Shown here: in pieces, positions 1-7,624 of the stretch
How positions within the stretch are numbered: the stretch's first letter is position 1
How the letters are laid out: every line of letters begins with the position of its first letter
Source: an uncultured Erysipelotrichaceae bacterium
GTDB lineage: Bacteria > Bacillota_I > Bacilli_A > RF39 > UBA660
DNA length: 14,322 nt
Direction: 5' to 3'
Assembly: GCA_902766135.1 (NCBI GenBank)
Contig: CACXCK010000105.1
Coordinates: 1-14,322 of the forward strand
Position numbers and translations under genes: made by a program
The notes under the pieces: model-generated
Told to the model about the DNA's origin: nothing
What the model saw: only the letters and a program-made list of their open reading frames with translations
Database searches by the model: none

Positions 1-1410
1 AATATCCTTTTTATCACCACCGCCAGCAAGAGTAGTATAAGCACTCGCATAATCAATCATTGAAAGTTCGCTTGTTCCAAGGGCTAACGAAGGATTAGGC
101 TCTAAAGACTCATTTATTCCCATTTCTTTAGCTGTTTTAATTAGCACATCTGTCCCTAAAAAAAGATGAGTTTTTACAGCATATATATTGTCAGAATAAG
201 CAATCGCGGCAGCCATTGTAATATCTTGATTAGCATAAATATCATTATAATTCCTTGGGCTATAAGTTTTACCATTATCAAAATAAAAAGTAGTTCTTTC
301 ACTCTTAAATAAAGATGAAGAAGTTAGCCCATTTTCCAAAGCTGCATAATAAAGAAGAGGCTTAATTGTACTACCAACTTGTCTTTTAGCCATTAACGCC
401 CTATTAAACTGACTTTTAGCATAGTTTTTACCTCCACTTAAAGCTTTTACCCCTCCTGTTTTAGGATCAATTATCATACTTGCTACTTGTAAATCATCAT
501 CCATATTCATATGCTTTAAAATAGCTTGTTCCATACTTTCTTGAGCCAAAGAATCAAAAGTTGTATATATTTTTAAACCACTAGATTGTGTGAACGATGA
601 AGGTATTTGCTTAATACTAGCTAATTCACTTAAGACGGCATCTTGATAATACATAATCATTTCTAAATTTTTTTCACTTCGCTTACCATAGATAGGTATT
701 TGCCTAGTAAATAGTTTTTTTTCTTCATCACTAGTAATATAGCCATTTTTAACCATTGTCATAGCCACCGTTTTAGCCCTTTTAATACACGCTTCATAGT
801 CACTAACTGGATTATAATTACTAGGACTTTTGGGAATTCCTGCTAACATAATAGCTTCTTCTAAACTTAAATCTTTGCTACTCTTATTAAAATAATACTT
901 CGAAGCATCTTCAATTCCATAGTTTCCTTCTCCGTAATTAATAGTATTTAAATACCCTTCTAATATTTCTTTTTTTGTATAATGAACTTCTAGTTCAATT
1001 GTCAAAAAAGCTTCCTCTATTTTTCGCTCCCAAGTTTGATCAAAAGACAAAAATAAATTTTTAATATATTGTTGAGAAATAGTTGAAGCACCAACTAAAG
1101 TATTATAACGAATATTATGAGATATAGCCTTAATTATTCTTAGAAAGTCAAATCCTTGATGCTTATAAAAGTTTTTATCTTCTACACTTATCACAGCATT
1201 TATAAGATCTGGAGAAATATCATCTAAACTAATCCATTCGCTTGACCCTGAACCTTGATACATTAAATTTTCTTTATCATCATAAATAAAAATTTTTCCT
1301 CTGTTTTTAATTTCTAACTTTGGTGAAAAGAAAGCATAAACATACAGTCCTACTAAGAAAATGACAAATGAAATAATTATAAAAAGAATAACTCTAATCG
1401 TTTTATTCAT
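1..1410 (-). CDS. Class A penicillin-binding protein (bifunctional transglycosylase/transpeptidase), C-terminus cut by window edge
   Basis: Polymerises lipid II into glycan strands and crosslinks them, outside the membrane. My reading of the complement gives 470 codons without a stop up to the window edge. Residues about 4-28 form a signal-anchor membrane helix. The GT51 glycosyltransferase domain follows: EDKNFYKHQG with catalytic Glu77, GASTISQQ at 108-114, RKIEE at 129-133, and an EGYLNTINYGEGNYG stretch from 151. The transpeptidase domain shows S347-T-I-K350 (nucleophile Ser347) and the SDN triad at 406-408. The KTG motif should lie beyond the edge. The start is the ATG at 1408-1410, with AGGTG five bases before it. 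The gene diverges from the COG2426 gene across 80 bases. The family call is very secure; which PBP1 paralogue it is cannot be told from this part. Confidence 0.95.
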   Translation of the reverse strand, partial: MNKTIRVILFIIISFVIFLVGLYVYAFFSPKLEIKNRGKIFIYDDKENLMYQGSGSSEWISLDDISPDLINAVISVEDKNFYKHQGFDFLRIIKAISHNIRYNTLVGASTISQQYIKNLFLSFDQTWERKIEEAFLTIELEVHYTKKEILEGYLNTINYGEGNYGIEDASKYYFNKSSKDLSLEEAIMLAGIPKSPSNYNPVSDYEACIKRAKTVAMTMVKNGYITSDEEKKLFTRQIPIYGKRSEKNLEMIMYYQDAVLSELASIKQIPSSFTQSSGLKIYTTFDSLAQESMEQAILKHMNMDDDLQVASMIIDPKTGGVKALSGGKNYAKSQFNRALMAKRQVGSTIKPLLYYAALENGLTSSSLFKSERTTFYFDNGKTYSPRNYNDIYANQDITMAAAIAYSDNIYAVKTHLFLGTDVLIKTAKEMGINESLEPNPSLALGTSELSMIDYASAYTTLAGGGDKKDI

Positions 1411-1463
1411 TTTACCACCTAGGAGTATTATGTCTTATTTTTTATAAAATATAATTGATAATA

Positions 1464-1472
1464 TGCTATAAT
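1464..1472 (+). promoter_or_regulatory. Extended -10 promoter for the COG2426 gene
   Basis: TGCTATAAT is a perfect -10 with the TGn extension, ending 18 bases before the ATG. No good -35 lies 17 bases upstream, as expected for an extended -10 promoter. The implied start near 1479 leaves a leader of about 12 bases that is little more than the ribosome binding site. The sequence resembles the promoter of the response regulator gene at 12222. Confidence 0.7.
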
Positions 1473-1490
1473 ACCATATAGAGGTGTTAT

Positions 1491-1949
1491 ATGTTAAAGG
1501 ATTATATAATTGTTTTTTTACTATCACTAGTTCCTCTCATTGAACTTAGAGGGGCTATTCCATATGCTGTTGCCAACAATCTTCCTCTCTTAAATAGTTA
1601 TATAGTAGCCATAATTGGCAATATGGTGCCAGTACCAATAATTTTTTTCTTTGCTCGTAAAGTATTAGAATGGGGAAGTAATAAACGTCTAATTGGTAAT
1701 TTTTTTAAATGGTGTTTAAAAAAAGGAGAAAGAGCAGGCAAAAAACTTGGGTCTGATAAAAATGGCTTATACGTGGCTTTATTACTATTTGTGGGTATTC
1801 CCATTCCAGGAACTGGAGCATGGACAGGAACTCTAGCAGCATCAATACTAGACATGGACTTTAAAAAATCAGTATTAGCTATTATTTCAGGTGTCATCTT
1901 AGCAGGTATAATAATGGGGTTAATATCTGTAGGTATTACAATTTTGTAG
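1491..1949 (+). CDS. Small multidrug export family membrane protein (COG2426)
   Basis: A 152-residue polytopic membrane protein of the Sm_multidrug_ex / COG2426 family; the family name reflects weak functional evidence and the substrate is unknown. Family signatures visible are ELRGAIPYA near residue 18, GNMVPVP near 43, and the glycine- and proline-rich GIPIPGTGAWTG near 102, followed by LAAS. Hydrophobic segments lie at about 3-20, 33-55, 90-115 and 125-151, with a basic cytoplasmic-looking loop (KKGERAGKKLG) between. The start is supported by GAGGTG four bases before the ATG and the promoter just upstream. It is probably transcribed alone, because a terminator begins at its stop codon. Length is typical of the family, and nothing looks broken. 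Confidence 0.85.
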   Translation: MLKDYIIVFLLSLVPLIELRGAIPYAVANNLPLLNSYIVAIIGNMVPVPIIFFFARKVLEWGSNKRLIGNFFKWCLKKGERAGKKLGSDKNGLYVALLLFVGIPIPGTGAWTGTLAASILDMDFKKSVLAIISGVILAGIIMGLISVGITIL

Positions 1950-1978
1950 CGGCTAAAAAGTCCGGCTATTTTTTTTTT
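1946..1978 (+). terminator. Intrinsic terminator of the COG2426 gene, stop codon in the stem
   Basis: TAGCGG pairs with CCGGCTA (one G bulged), followed by ten T residues at 1969-1978. The TAG stop codon (1947-1949) is the first part of the 5' arm. The next promoter starts nine bases after the T run. Confidence 0.8.
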
Positions 1979-1986
1979 ATAAAACA

Positions 1987-1995
1987 TGTTATAAT
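1987..1995 (+). promoter_or_regulatory. Extended -10 promoter for DUF1934-argS-rpoE-prfA
   Basis: TGTTATAAT directly follows the upstream terminator. The -35 position falls in the terminator T run and has no TTGACA-like hexamer. The implied leader is about 15 bases. Confidence 0.7.
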
Positions 1996-2016
1996 CTTTT
2001 GCAAATGGGGTGTAAT

Positions 2017-2364
2017 ATGAAAAAAAATATGCATATAAAACTAGTAAACGACAATAATATCATCTTAGAAGAAGATCTAACATATCTTTCTAATAATAAC
2101 ACTATAACTTTTTTTATAGACAATATTAAAAACACAATAAACCTAAATGAACAATTATTTATTCGTGAAAATGAAGAATACACTTTTACCCTGGACATTT
2201 TAAACAAAAAAAGTACATTATTTTTAAAAAAAGAAAATTATCTATTGCATCTTAAGGTAGATTATGCTATTCTTTTGACGAATCAAAACAACTATGAAAT
2301 TTCCTATCACCTTGAAAGTCAAGAAAATGATACGTTAATAATACTAGAACTAGAAGGAGAATAG
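2017..2364 (+). CDS. DUF1934 family protein (YwiB-like)
   Basis: A 115-residue protein with no signal peptide or membrane segment, made of alternating polar/hydrophobic stretches as expected of a small beta-barrel. DUF1934 (YwiB in Bacillus subtilis) has a lipocalin-like fold and no assigned function. The assignment rests mostly on size, beta-rich composition and position just upstream of argS, the arrangement I recall in Bacillus. An in-frame TTG at 1999 could extend it by six residues, but it would lie inside the expected transcription start region. The ATG at 2017 has GGGGTG four bases before it, the same geometry as neighbouring genes. It is the first gene of a four-gene operon, with three bases to argS. 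Sequence is divergent, so confidence is moderate. Confidence 0.7.
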   Translation: MKKNMHIKLVNDNNIILEEDLTYLSNNNTITFFIDNIKNTINLNEQLFIRENEEYTFTLDILNKKSTLFLKKENYLLHLKVDYAILLTNQNNYEISYHLESQENDTLIILELEGE

Positions 2365-2367
2365 AAA

Positions 2368-4047
2368 ATGATTCAAAAAGAAATAAAGGAGTATTTAGTT
2401 GAGACTTTAACTAAATTAAATTATCCCACCAATGAAGTTGAAATAATTATATCTAATCGAGCTGACTTATGTGATTATCAATATGATGGCTTATTTAAAT
2501 TAGCTAAAGAATTACACGAAAGTCCTATCAAGATAGGCGAAAAAATAGTTGCTAATTTACCATCGAATGATATGTTTAAAAAAGTAGAATTATTACCTCC
2601 TGGTTTCATTAATTTTACTTTAAGCGACTATTACATTAATAAAATACTAAATAATATGATTAATACTCCAAAATATGGATTAGACACCACGCATCAAGAA
2701 AGATACTTTTTAGACTATGGTGGCCCAAATATTGCTAAACCATTGCACGTTGGCCATTTAAGAAGCGCAATAGTTGGTGAATCTCTAAAAAGAATTCTTG
2801 CATACATGGGATTTATTGTAGAAGCAGATGTTCACTTAGGTGATTATGGATTACAAATAGGTGAAGTAATCTATGGATTAAAAAAAGAAAACATATCTCT
2901 AGATAAAGTAACCCTAGACGATTTAGAACGCATATATCCAGAAATGAGTGCCTTATGTAAAGAAAATGACGAAGTCTTAAAATGCTGCCAAAATATTACC
3001 AAAGAATTACAAGATGGCAATGAAGAATATAATAAATATTTCAAAATCATAAGAGAAATATCAGGGAATGATATTTTAAATATTTATAAATATTTAAATG
3101 TTTCATTTGATTATTGGTTTGGTGAATCAGATGCCTATCCATACCTAAAAGAGGTTGAAAAAGACTTAATTAACAAAAAATTACTATATAAAAGTGAAGG
3201 CGCATATGTAGTCGATATTAAAGAGGATACTGATCATGTCGAGCTTCCTCCGGTAATATTTAAAAAGAGTAATGGGGCGTATTTATATGCTTCCACAGAC
3301 CTTGCCACAATTTATCAAAGAAAAAAAATATCTAAGGCCAATCACTACTTATACGTTGCTGATAATAGACAAACTAATCACTACACAGGTTTCTTTAGAA
3401 TAGCTAAAAAACTCGGTATTGATATCGATTTTACTTTCTGTGGCTTTGGTACTGTTAATGATTCAGATGGAAAGCCATTTAAGACAAGAAATGGCAAAAC
3501 ACCTAAATTAAGAGATTTATTTGCAGAAGTAAAAGAAATATTTTTAAAAAGTAACGATAAGAACACTGATATGAAAGAAAAAGATTTAGATATTCTTGTT
3601 AATGCTATTATCAAATTTGCAGATTTACAAAACAACCGTGAAAAAGACTATATCTTTGATATTGAAAAATTTTCTAAAGTAAATGGCAAGACAGGTCCAT
3701 ACACATTATATACATATTTAAGAATCAACAAAATTTTAAAAGACATCAAAACATTTAATAAATTAAATAATACAGTATATAATGAATTTGATCGTAGTTT
3801 AAGAATAAAAATACTAGAACTACCAAATGCCATAAAACGCTCAGTAGATCTTAAATTACCATCTATAATAGCAAATTATGTATACGAACTATGTGTTAAT
3901 TTAAACGCATTTTACGAAAATAATCATATAAATAATTTAGATGATATAGAAAAAAAGAGTAATTGGCTAACATTATTAAATCTAGCTAATAATATCTTAA
4001 AAGACATGTTAAATCTATTAATAATAGATATTCCAGATAAAATGTAA
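2368..4047 (+). CDS. argS: Arginyl-tRNA synthetase
   Basis: Charges tRNA-Arg with arginine using ATP in the cytoplasm; class I synthetase. At 559 residues it has normal bacterial length. Residues 1-100 form the Arg-specific N-terminal domain (NRADLCDYQYDG, PPGFINF). The Rossmann catalytic domain carries the HIGH signature as H127-V-G-H130 within NIAKPLHVGHLRS. The KMSKS region has the degenerate form usual in ArgRS (DGKPFKTRNGKTPKL, about residues 368-382). The C-terminal helical anticodon-binding domain contains a typical TGPYTLYTYLRI stretch. The start has AAGGAG eight bases upstream, overlapping the end of the DUF1934 gene. It is followed after 11 bases by rpoE, so the two are co-transcribed. 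No T-box leader is present, as there is no room for one. Confidence 0.98.
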   Translation: MIQKEIKEYLVETLTKLNYPTNEVEIIISNRADLCDYQYDGLFKLAKELHESPIKIGEKIVANLPSNDMFKKVELLPPGFINFTLSDYYINKILNNMINTPKYGLDTTHQERYFLDYGGPNIAKPLHVGHLRSAIVGESLKRILAYMGFIVEADVHLGDYGLQIGEVIYGLKKENISLDKVTLDDLERIYPEMSALCKENDEVLKCCQNITKELQDGNEEYNKYFKIIREISGNDILNIYKYLNVSFDYWFGESDAYPYLKEVEKDLINKKLLYKSEGAYVVDIKEDTDHVELPPVIFKKSNGAYLYASTDLATIYQRKKISKANHYLYVADNRQTNHYTGFFRIAKKLGIDIDFTFCGFGTVNDSDGKPFKTRNGKTPKLRDLFAEVKEIFLKSNDKNTDMKEKDLDILVNAIIKFADLQNNREKDYIFDIEKFSKVNGKTGPYTLYTYLRINKILKDIKTFNKLNNTVYNEFDRSLRIKILELPNAIKRSVDLKLPSIIANYVYELCVNLNAFYENNHINNLDDIEKKSNWLTLLNLANNILKDMLNLLIIDIPDKM

Positions 4048-4058
4048 GGAGATTATAT

Positions 4059-4484
4059 ATGAAATTAAAAGGAATAAGTAAAGAAGAATTAGAAATGCTA
4101 ACATATGATGAAATAGCATATAAAATTTTAGAAACAACAAAAAAGAAAATGAAAATCAACGAATTATTTAAAGAAGTATGTGATATATTAGAACTAAGCG
4201 AAGATGACTATCTAAATCACATCACAGAATTTTTTGAAACCCTAACAACTAATCAAAAATTTATTATGTTAGAGAATGGTTATTGGGATATTCGTACTCG
4301 TCATAGTTCTAAAATAGTAGTTGAAGAAGATGACGATGAATATGAAGAAAGTATTCAAGAAGAAGACACAATTGAAGAAGAAAAAGATAATTACTATGAC
4401 GAAGATGATATTGAAGATGATGACACCGATGATGATTTAAAAGACCTAGTTGTAATTGACGACTTAGAAGACGAAGAAAACTAA
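4059..4484 (+). CDS. rpoE: DNA-directed RNA polymerase delta subunit
   Basis: Delta is the Firmicutes-specific accessory subunit that binds core RNA polymerase, speeds recycling and tunes sensitivity to the initiating nucleotide. At 141 residues this is shorter than the 173 of Bacillus subtilis. Residues about 12-85 form the HARE-HTH winged-helix domain (MLTYDEIAYKILE, KINELFKEVCDIL, ENGYWDIRTR). The rest is an almost purely Asp/Glu tail with a few hydrophobic interruptions, the unstructured region that displaces nucleic acid. The tail is the part that is short here. The ribosome binding site TAAGGAG overlaps the argS stop codon. The gene places the organism on the Bacilli side of the Firmicutes. 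Confidence 0.95.
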   Translation: MKLKGISKEELEMLTYDEIAYKILETTKKKMKINELFKEVCDILELSEDDYLNHITEFFETLTTNQKFIMLENGYWDIRTRHSSKIVVEEDDDEYEESIQEEDTIEEEKDNYYDEDDIEDDDTDDDLKDLVVIDDLEDEEN

Positions 4485-4508
4485 TAAAAGAAATGGAGGC
4501 TTACTACT

Positions 4509-5564
4509 ATGCAAGAAAAATTAGAGAGTATCAAAGATAGATATAACGAATTAACCGAAATGCTATCTAAACCAGAAGTAATGAACGACTTTAAATTAGT
4601 TAGTAAACTTTCTAAAGAACAAAGTGATTTAAAAGAAATAGTTACTAAGTATGATGAATATTTAAAATGTGAAAATGATTTACAAGAAGCTAAATTACTA
4701 ATAAATGATCCAGAATTAAAAAGCATAGCAGAATTAGAAATAGAAGAAAATACTAATAAATTAGAAGAATTAAATAAAGAATTAGAAATTCTTCTAATCC
4801 CTAAAGATGAAAATGATGGCAAAAATGTTATTATGGAAATAAGAGGGGCCGCTGGCGGTGATGAAGCAAATATATTCGCGGGCGACTTAATGAGAATGTA
4901 CACCTATTATGCAGAAAAAAACGGCTGGAAAATTGAAACAACTCATCAAATAGAAGGTACAAGTGGAGGATTTAGCCAAGTTGAATGTATCATTAAAGGC
5001 GAAAATGTCTACAGTAAACTAAAATATGAAAGCGGTGCTCACCGTGTTCAAAGAGTTCCGGTAACAGAAACCCAAGGCAGAGTTCACACTTCAACAGCAA
5101 CTGTCCTAGTAATGCCTGAAATAGATGATGTTGATATTGATATCAAAGAAAGCGACTTAAAAATAGACGTCTACCATTCCAGTGGGGCTGGAGGCCAATC
5201 AGTTAATACTTCTAATTCAGCTGTTAGAATAACACACTTACCAACTAATACGGTTGTAACATGTCAAGATGAACGTAGTCAGTTAAAAAACAAAGATAAA
5301 GCAATGAAATTATTAAAAATAAGAATATATAATAACATGCAAGAAGAAAAAGAAAAAGAAATGGGATCTGAAAGAAGAACCAAAATAGGTACAGGAGACC
5401 GTTCCGAAAAAATAAGAACCTATAACTATCCTCAGAACAGAGTAACAGACCATCGTATTGGTTTCTCTATTATGAATTTAGATAGAGTTATGGACGGCGA
5501 ATTAGACCCAATAATTGAAGCTTTAGAAACCGAAGATTTAAAAAGAAAATTAGCAGGCGAATAA
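4509..5564 (+). CDS. prfA: Peptide chain release factor 1
   Basis: RF1 recognises UAA and UAG in the ribosomal A site and triggers hydrolysis of the finished peptide. At 351 residues it is full length. The helical domain 1 occupies about residues 1-100. Domain 2 carries the stop-codon-reading tripeptide PVT (184-186) within HRVQRVPVTET. Domain 3 carries GGQ (228-230) in SSGAGGQSVNTSNS, and a KNKDKAMK helix and the GTGDRSEKIRTYN region follow. PVT rather than SPF separates it from RF2. GGAGG lies nine bases before the ATG. It is the last gene of the DUF1934-argS-rpoE-prfA unit and is closed by a terminator. The methyltransferase prmC, which normally follows prfA and methylates the GGQ glutamine, is not here. 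Confidence 0.97.
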   Translation: MQEKLESIKDRYNELTEMLSKPEVMNDFKLVSKLSKEQSDLKEIVTKYDEYLKCENDLQEAKLLINDPELKSIAELEIEENTNKLEELNKELEILLIPKDENDGKNVIMEIRGAAGGDEANIFAGDLMRMYTYYAEKNGWKIETTHQIEGTSGGFSQVECIIKGENVYSKLKYESGAHRVQRVPVTETQGRVHTSTATVLVMPEIDDVDIDIKESDLKIDVYHSSGAGGQSVNTSNSAVRITHLPTNTVVTCQDERSQLKNKDKAMKLLKIRIYNNMQEEKEKEMGSERRTKIGTGDRSEKIRTYNYPQNRVTDHRIGFSIMNLDRVMDGELDPIIEALETEDLKRKLAGE

Positions 5565-5565
5565 T

Positions 5566-5593
5566 AAAGTGATTTCTATCACTTTTTCTTTTT
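5566..5593 (+). terminator. Intrinsic terminator after prfA
   Basis: AAAGTGAT and ATCACTTT form a perfect 8-bp stem around a TTCT loop, followed by T5-C-T5. It starts two bases after the prfA stop codon. The end of the T run merges with the -35 of the next promoter. Confidence 0.85.
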
Positions 5594-5620
5594 GTTTAAC
5601 AATATTTGTAGTATGATAAT
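5592..5620 (+). promoter_or_regulatory. Probable promoter for the amidoligase gene
   Basis: TTGTTT (5592-5597) and GATAAT (5615-5620) are separated by 17 bases, a sigma-A-type arrangement. The implied leader is about 17 bases. This is the weakest -10 of the set. Confidence 0.5.
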
Positions 5621-5643
5621 ATAAAACTTGAAAAGGTGATTTT

Positions 5644-6477
5644 ATGAATAAAGATTTTGGCTATGGCATGGGGTACGAATTAGAAACATATGGAATAATT
5701 CTCAAAAAAGCAAGTGCCTTAATCCCTAATAGTAGTTTGTATACTAAAGAATCTCACGAATACCTAGACTATTCTAAATATAATATAACAAATGAAATAG
5801 ACCTAACAGACGAATTACTATGTGGTGGAGAAATAATATCTCCGATTATTTATAACGAAATAGAACTGGAAAAAAGTATAAAACTTGTTCTTGATGTTCT
5901 AGAAAAAACAAAAGCTTATGATAGAGTTAAACGTAATAGTAGTGCTTCTCTTCATTTTCACTTTGGCTTAGAGGTACTTGAAAAAAACAAAGAATACTTT
6001 ATAAGACTTATAAAATTTCTAAAAGCTTTCGAAGGAGAAATTTACGAATATTCACATGCTGAAGGTGATGAATTACGAAGAACAATAGGAATCTTTGCAA
6101 GACCATATCATAGGAAAGTAGTAGAAGAAATAATAAAGTATTTTGAAAACTCAGAACCAAACTACAAAGGTATTAACGAGTATTTATCATTAAAAAAATA
6201 TATGTTTCGTCTAGGAAGAAAAACAATCGAATTTAGAACTTGTAATAATCCTTTAGTTGATAATGAAATAATTAGTACAGATAAACTATTTGATTATGAA
6301 AAAAGTTATGAACAATTCTTTGCTTATTTTCATATGTGGCAAAACATTTTAATATATATTAAATCATCCAACTACGAAAAAGACCTTATTGAATCATACT
6401 ATGAAAATATGCGTGAAAACCCATATCAAGTCATCAAAGAACGTGAAAGAGTCTTCAAAAGAATAATAAAAAAATGA
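5644..6477 (+). CDS. Putative amidoligase (COOH-NH2 ligase, Amidoligase_2-like)
   Basis: A 277-residue soluble protein resembling the putative amidoligase family of the glutamine synthetase / gamma-glutamyl-cysteine ligase fold, predicted to join a carboxylate to an amine using ATP. Matching motifs in order are GMGYELET (acidic pair E12, E14), GGEIISPI (E63), SASLHFHFGL (H104, H106), an arginine-rich stretch (R145, R146, R153) and KTIEFRTCNNP (E196, R198), followed by a helical C-terminus. These are the expected metal, nucleotide and substrate positions, all intact. Substrate and product are unknown; peptide or cell-wall modification is a possibility from the family only. AGGTG lies five bases before the ATG. 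It sits between prfA and spoIIR, 43 bases from the latter with no terminator between, so it may be co-transcribed with spoIIR. Confidence 0.72.
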   Translation: MNKDFGYGMGYELETYGIILKKASALIPNSSLYTKESHEYLDYSKYNITNEIDLTDELLCGGEIISPIIYNEIELEKSIKLVLDVLEKTKAYDRVKRNSSASLHFHFGLEVLEKNKEYFIRLIKFLKAFEGEIYEYSHAEGDELRRTIGIFARPYHRKVVEEIIKYFENSEPNYKGINEYLSLKKYMFRLGRKTIEFRTCNNPLVDNEIISTDKLFDYEKSYEQFFAYFHMWQNILIYIKSSNYEKDLIESYYENMRENPYQVIKERERVFKRIIKK

Positions 6478-6520
6478 ATAAAAAAATATTATTTCAATCA
6501 TAAAAAGAATAGGTGATAAA

Positions 6521-7021
6521 ATGAAAAAAATAATTCCTCTTCTTTTTTTTATAACATTATTTATATTCTATCTTAATTCAGACAGCCTTATTATTCCAAG
6601 TACAGCAATTAGACTAAGAATCATAGCAAATTCTAATAGAGAAGAAGACCAAAATATAAAAAAGGAACTAAAGAATAAAATTACCCCAATCATCGATGAA
6701 TTAATGAGTAATGCTCACAGTAGCAAAGAAGCTATATCCATACTAAATGACAACAAACATTTATTCCAAAAAATAATTGATGAGAATCATCTTGATGCCT
6801 CTATTTCAATAGGTGAAAACTATTTTCCTCCTAAAGAATACTTAGGGTTCAATATTCCAGATGGATATTATGAATCAATGGTTATTACCATTGGCAAAGG
6901 ATTAGGGGATAATTGGTGGTGTGTAATGTACCCACCTTTATGTTTAATAGAAAATGAAAAAAAAGATAACATCGATTATCACTTTTTAATAAAAGACATA
7001 ATTAATAAACATCAATCATAG
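6521..7021 (+). CDS. spoIIR: Stage II sporulation protein R
   Basis: SpoIIR is made in the forespore under sigma-F and secreted into the space between the two membranes, where it activates the protease SpoIIGA to process pro-sigma-E in the mother cell. The 166 residues begin with an N-terminal membrane or signal segment (about 3-20). The family's hallmarks follow: AIRLRIIANSNREEDQ near residue 29, a helical middle, FPPKEY, IPDGYYES and the strongly conserved GDNWWCVMYPPLC near 130-142. AGGTG is five bases before the ATG. I see no convincing sigma-F promoter in the 43 bases upstream, so transcription may come from the amidoligase promoter. Its presence implies a working or recently working sporulation programme. 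Confidence 0.95.
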   Translation: MKKIIPLLFFITLFIFYLNSDSLIIPSTAIRLRIIANSNREEDQNIKKELKNKITPIIDELMSNAHSSKEAISILNDNKHLFQKIIDENHLDASISIGENYFPPKEYLGFNIPDGYYESMVITIGKGLGDNWWCVMYPPLCLIENEKKDNIDYHFLIKDIINKHQS

Positions 7022-7029
7022 TATTAAAT

Positions 7030-7563
7030 ATGAATGAATTAACTAATATTTTATTAGTATCCATCGCCTTAAGCATGGACACATTTTCCGTAGCATTATC
7101 AATTGGTACATTGAGACTAAGAAAGATTGATAAACTAATATTCACTTTATTAGTAGGTTTATTTCACTTTTTAATGCCATACTTTGGTAATATGTTAGGA
7201 ACTACTTTAATTAGCATATTCAAAATTAATGCCCACCATCTGCTGGGAGGCTTACTACTAATTCTAGGCATTCGTTGTTACATTGAAACAAAAGAAACAA
7301 ACGATTTTATTTCTTTAAATATTATTTCTATAATACTTCTTGCTATAAGCGTTTCTCTTGATTCTTTTACTACCGGTATAGGCATAAAAGCTATTAGCAA
7401 ACATATCATGGTAGCAATGCTCTTATTTAGCATAATAAGTAGCCTCTTCACCATCACAGGTTTTAAAATATCAAATATAGCAAAAAATAAATTAGGTGAT
7501 AAAACTAGAATTATAAGTATTGGAATGTTGATAACGCTAGGCGGTTATTATCTTTGTCAATGA
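7030..7563 (+). CDS. MntP/YtaF-family membrane transporter (probable manganese efflux)
   Basis: A 177-residue, six-helix membrane protein of the MntP family (DUF204), whose characterised members export manganese. The two internal halves each carry the conserved intramembrane Asp motif: ALSMDTFSVALS near residue 16 and SVSLDSFTTGIG near 110. GLFHFLMPYFG near 44 and the C-terminal GGYYL also match. Length fits MntP (about 180) better than the longer sporulation paralogue YtaF. In Bacillus subtilis the family member ywlD lies close to spoIIR, which fits the context. The start is eight bases after the spoIIR stop and has no recognisable ribosome binding site, so translation probably depends on coupling to spoIIR. 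No manganese riboswitch is present. Confidence 0.82.
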   Translation: MNELTNILLVSIALSMDTFSVALSIGTLRLRKIDKLIFTLLVGLFHFLMPYFGNMLGTTLISIFKINAHHLLGGLLLILGIRCYIETKETNDFISLNIISIILLAISVSLDSFTTGIGIKAISKHIMVAMLLFSIISSLFTITGFKISNIAKNKLGDKTRIISIGMLITLGGYYLCQ

Positions 7564-7575
7564 TTTACAAATTTC

Positions 7576-7604
7576 TTTTCAAATACCTTTTTTTCTGATA
7601 TATT
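7576..7604 (+). promoter_or_regulatory. Promoter for murA
   Basis: TTTTCA (7576-7581) lies 17 bases from TATATT (7599-7604), which is preceded by TGA as an extended -10. The implied leader is about 14 bases. Confidence 0.6.
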
Positions 7605-7624
7605 AAAACTGAAGGGATGAGTCT

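Noticed and set aside
1411..1463. Promoter for the minus-strand PBP gene
   Set aside because: A CATAAT on the minus strand near 1427-1432 is plausible but has no supporting -35 or TG extension, so it is not listed as a feature.
1598..1987. Open minus-strand frame of 129 codons opposite the COG2426 gene
   Set aside because: It is fully antisense to a well-supported membrane protein gene, has no ribosome binding site and no recognisable motifs.
2300..2367. T-box or other riboswitch before argS
   Set aside because: argS starts three bases after the DUF1934 gene, so there is no room for a leader RNA.
4320..4484. Low-complexity GA-rich stretch as a repeat element
   Set aside because: It encodes the Asp/Glu tail of RNA polymerase delta, a normal feature of that protein.
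4481..4903. Open minus-strand frame of 140 codons opposite the start of prfA
   Set aside because: Antisense to the highly conserved release factor gene; Ser/Leu-rich composition is what the complement of Glu/Lys-rich coding sequence gives.
6465..6520. Possible AT-only hairpin and sigma-F promoter between the amidoligase gene and spoIIR
   Set aside because: The arms (AATAATA and TATTATT) are imperfect and lack a T run, and no GG-type -10 with a matching -35 could be found.
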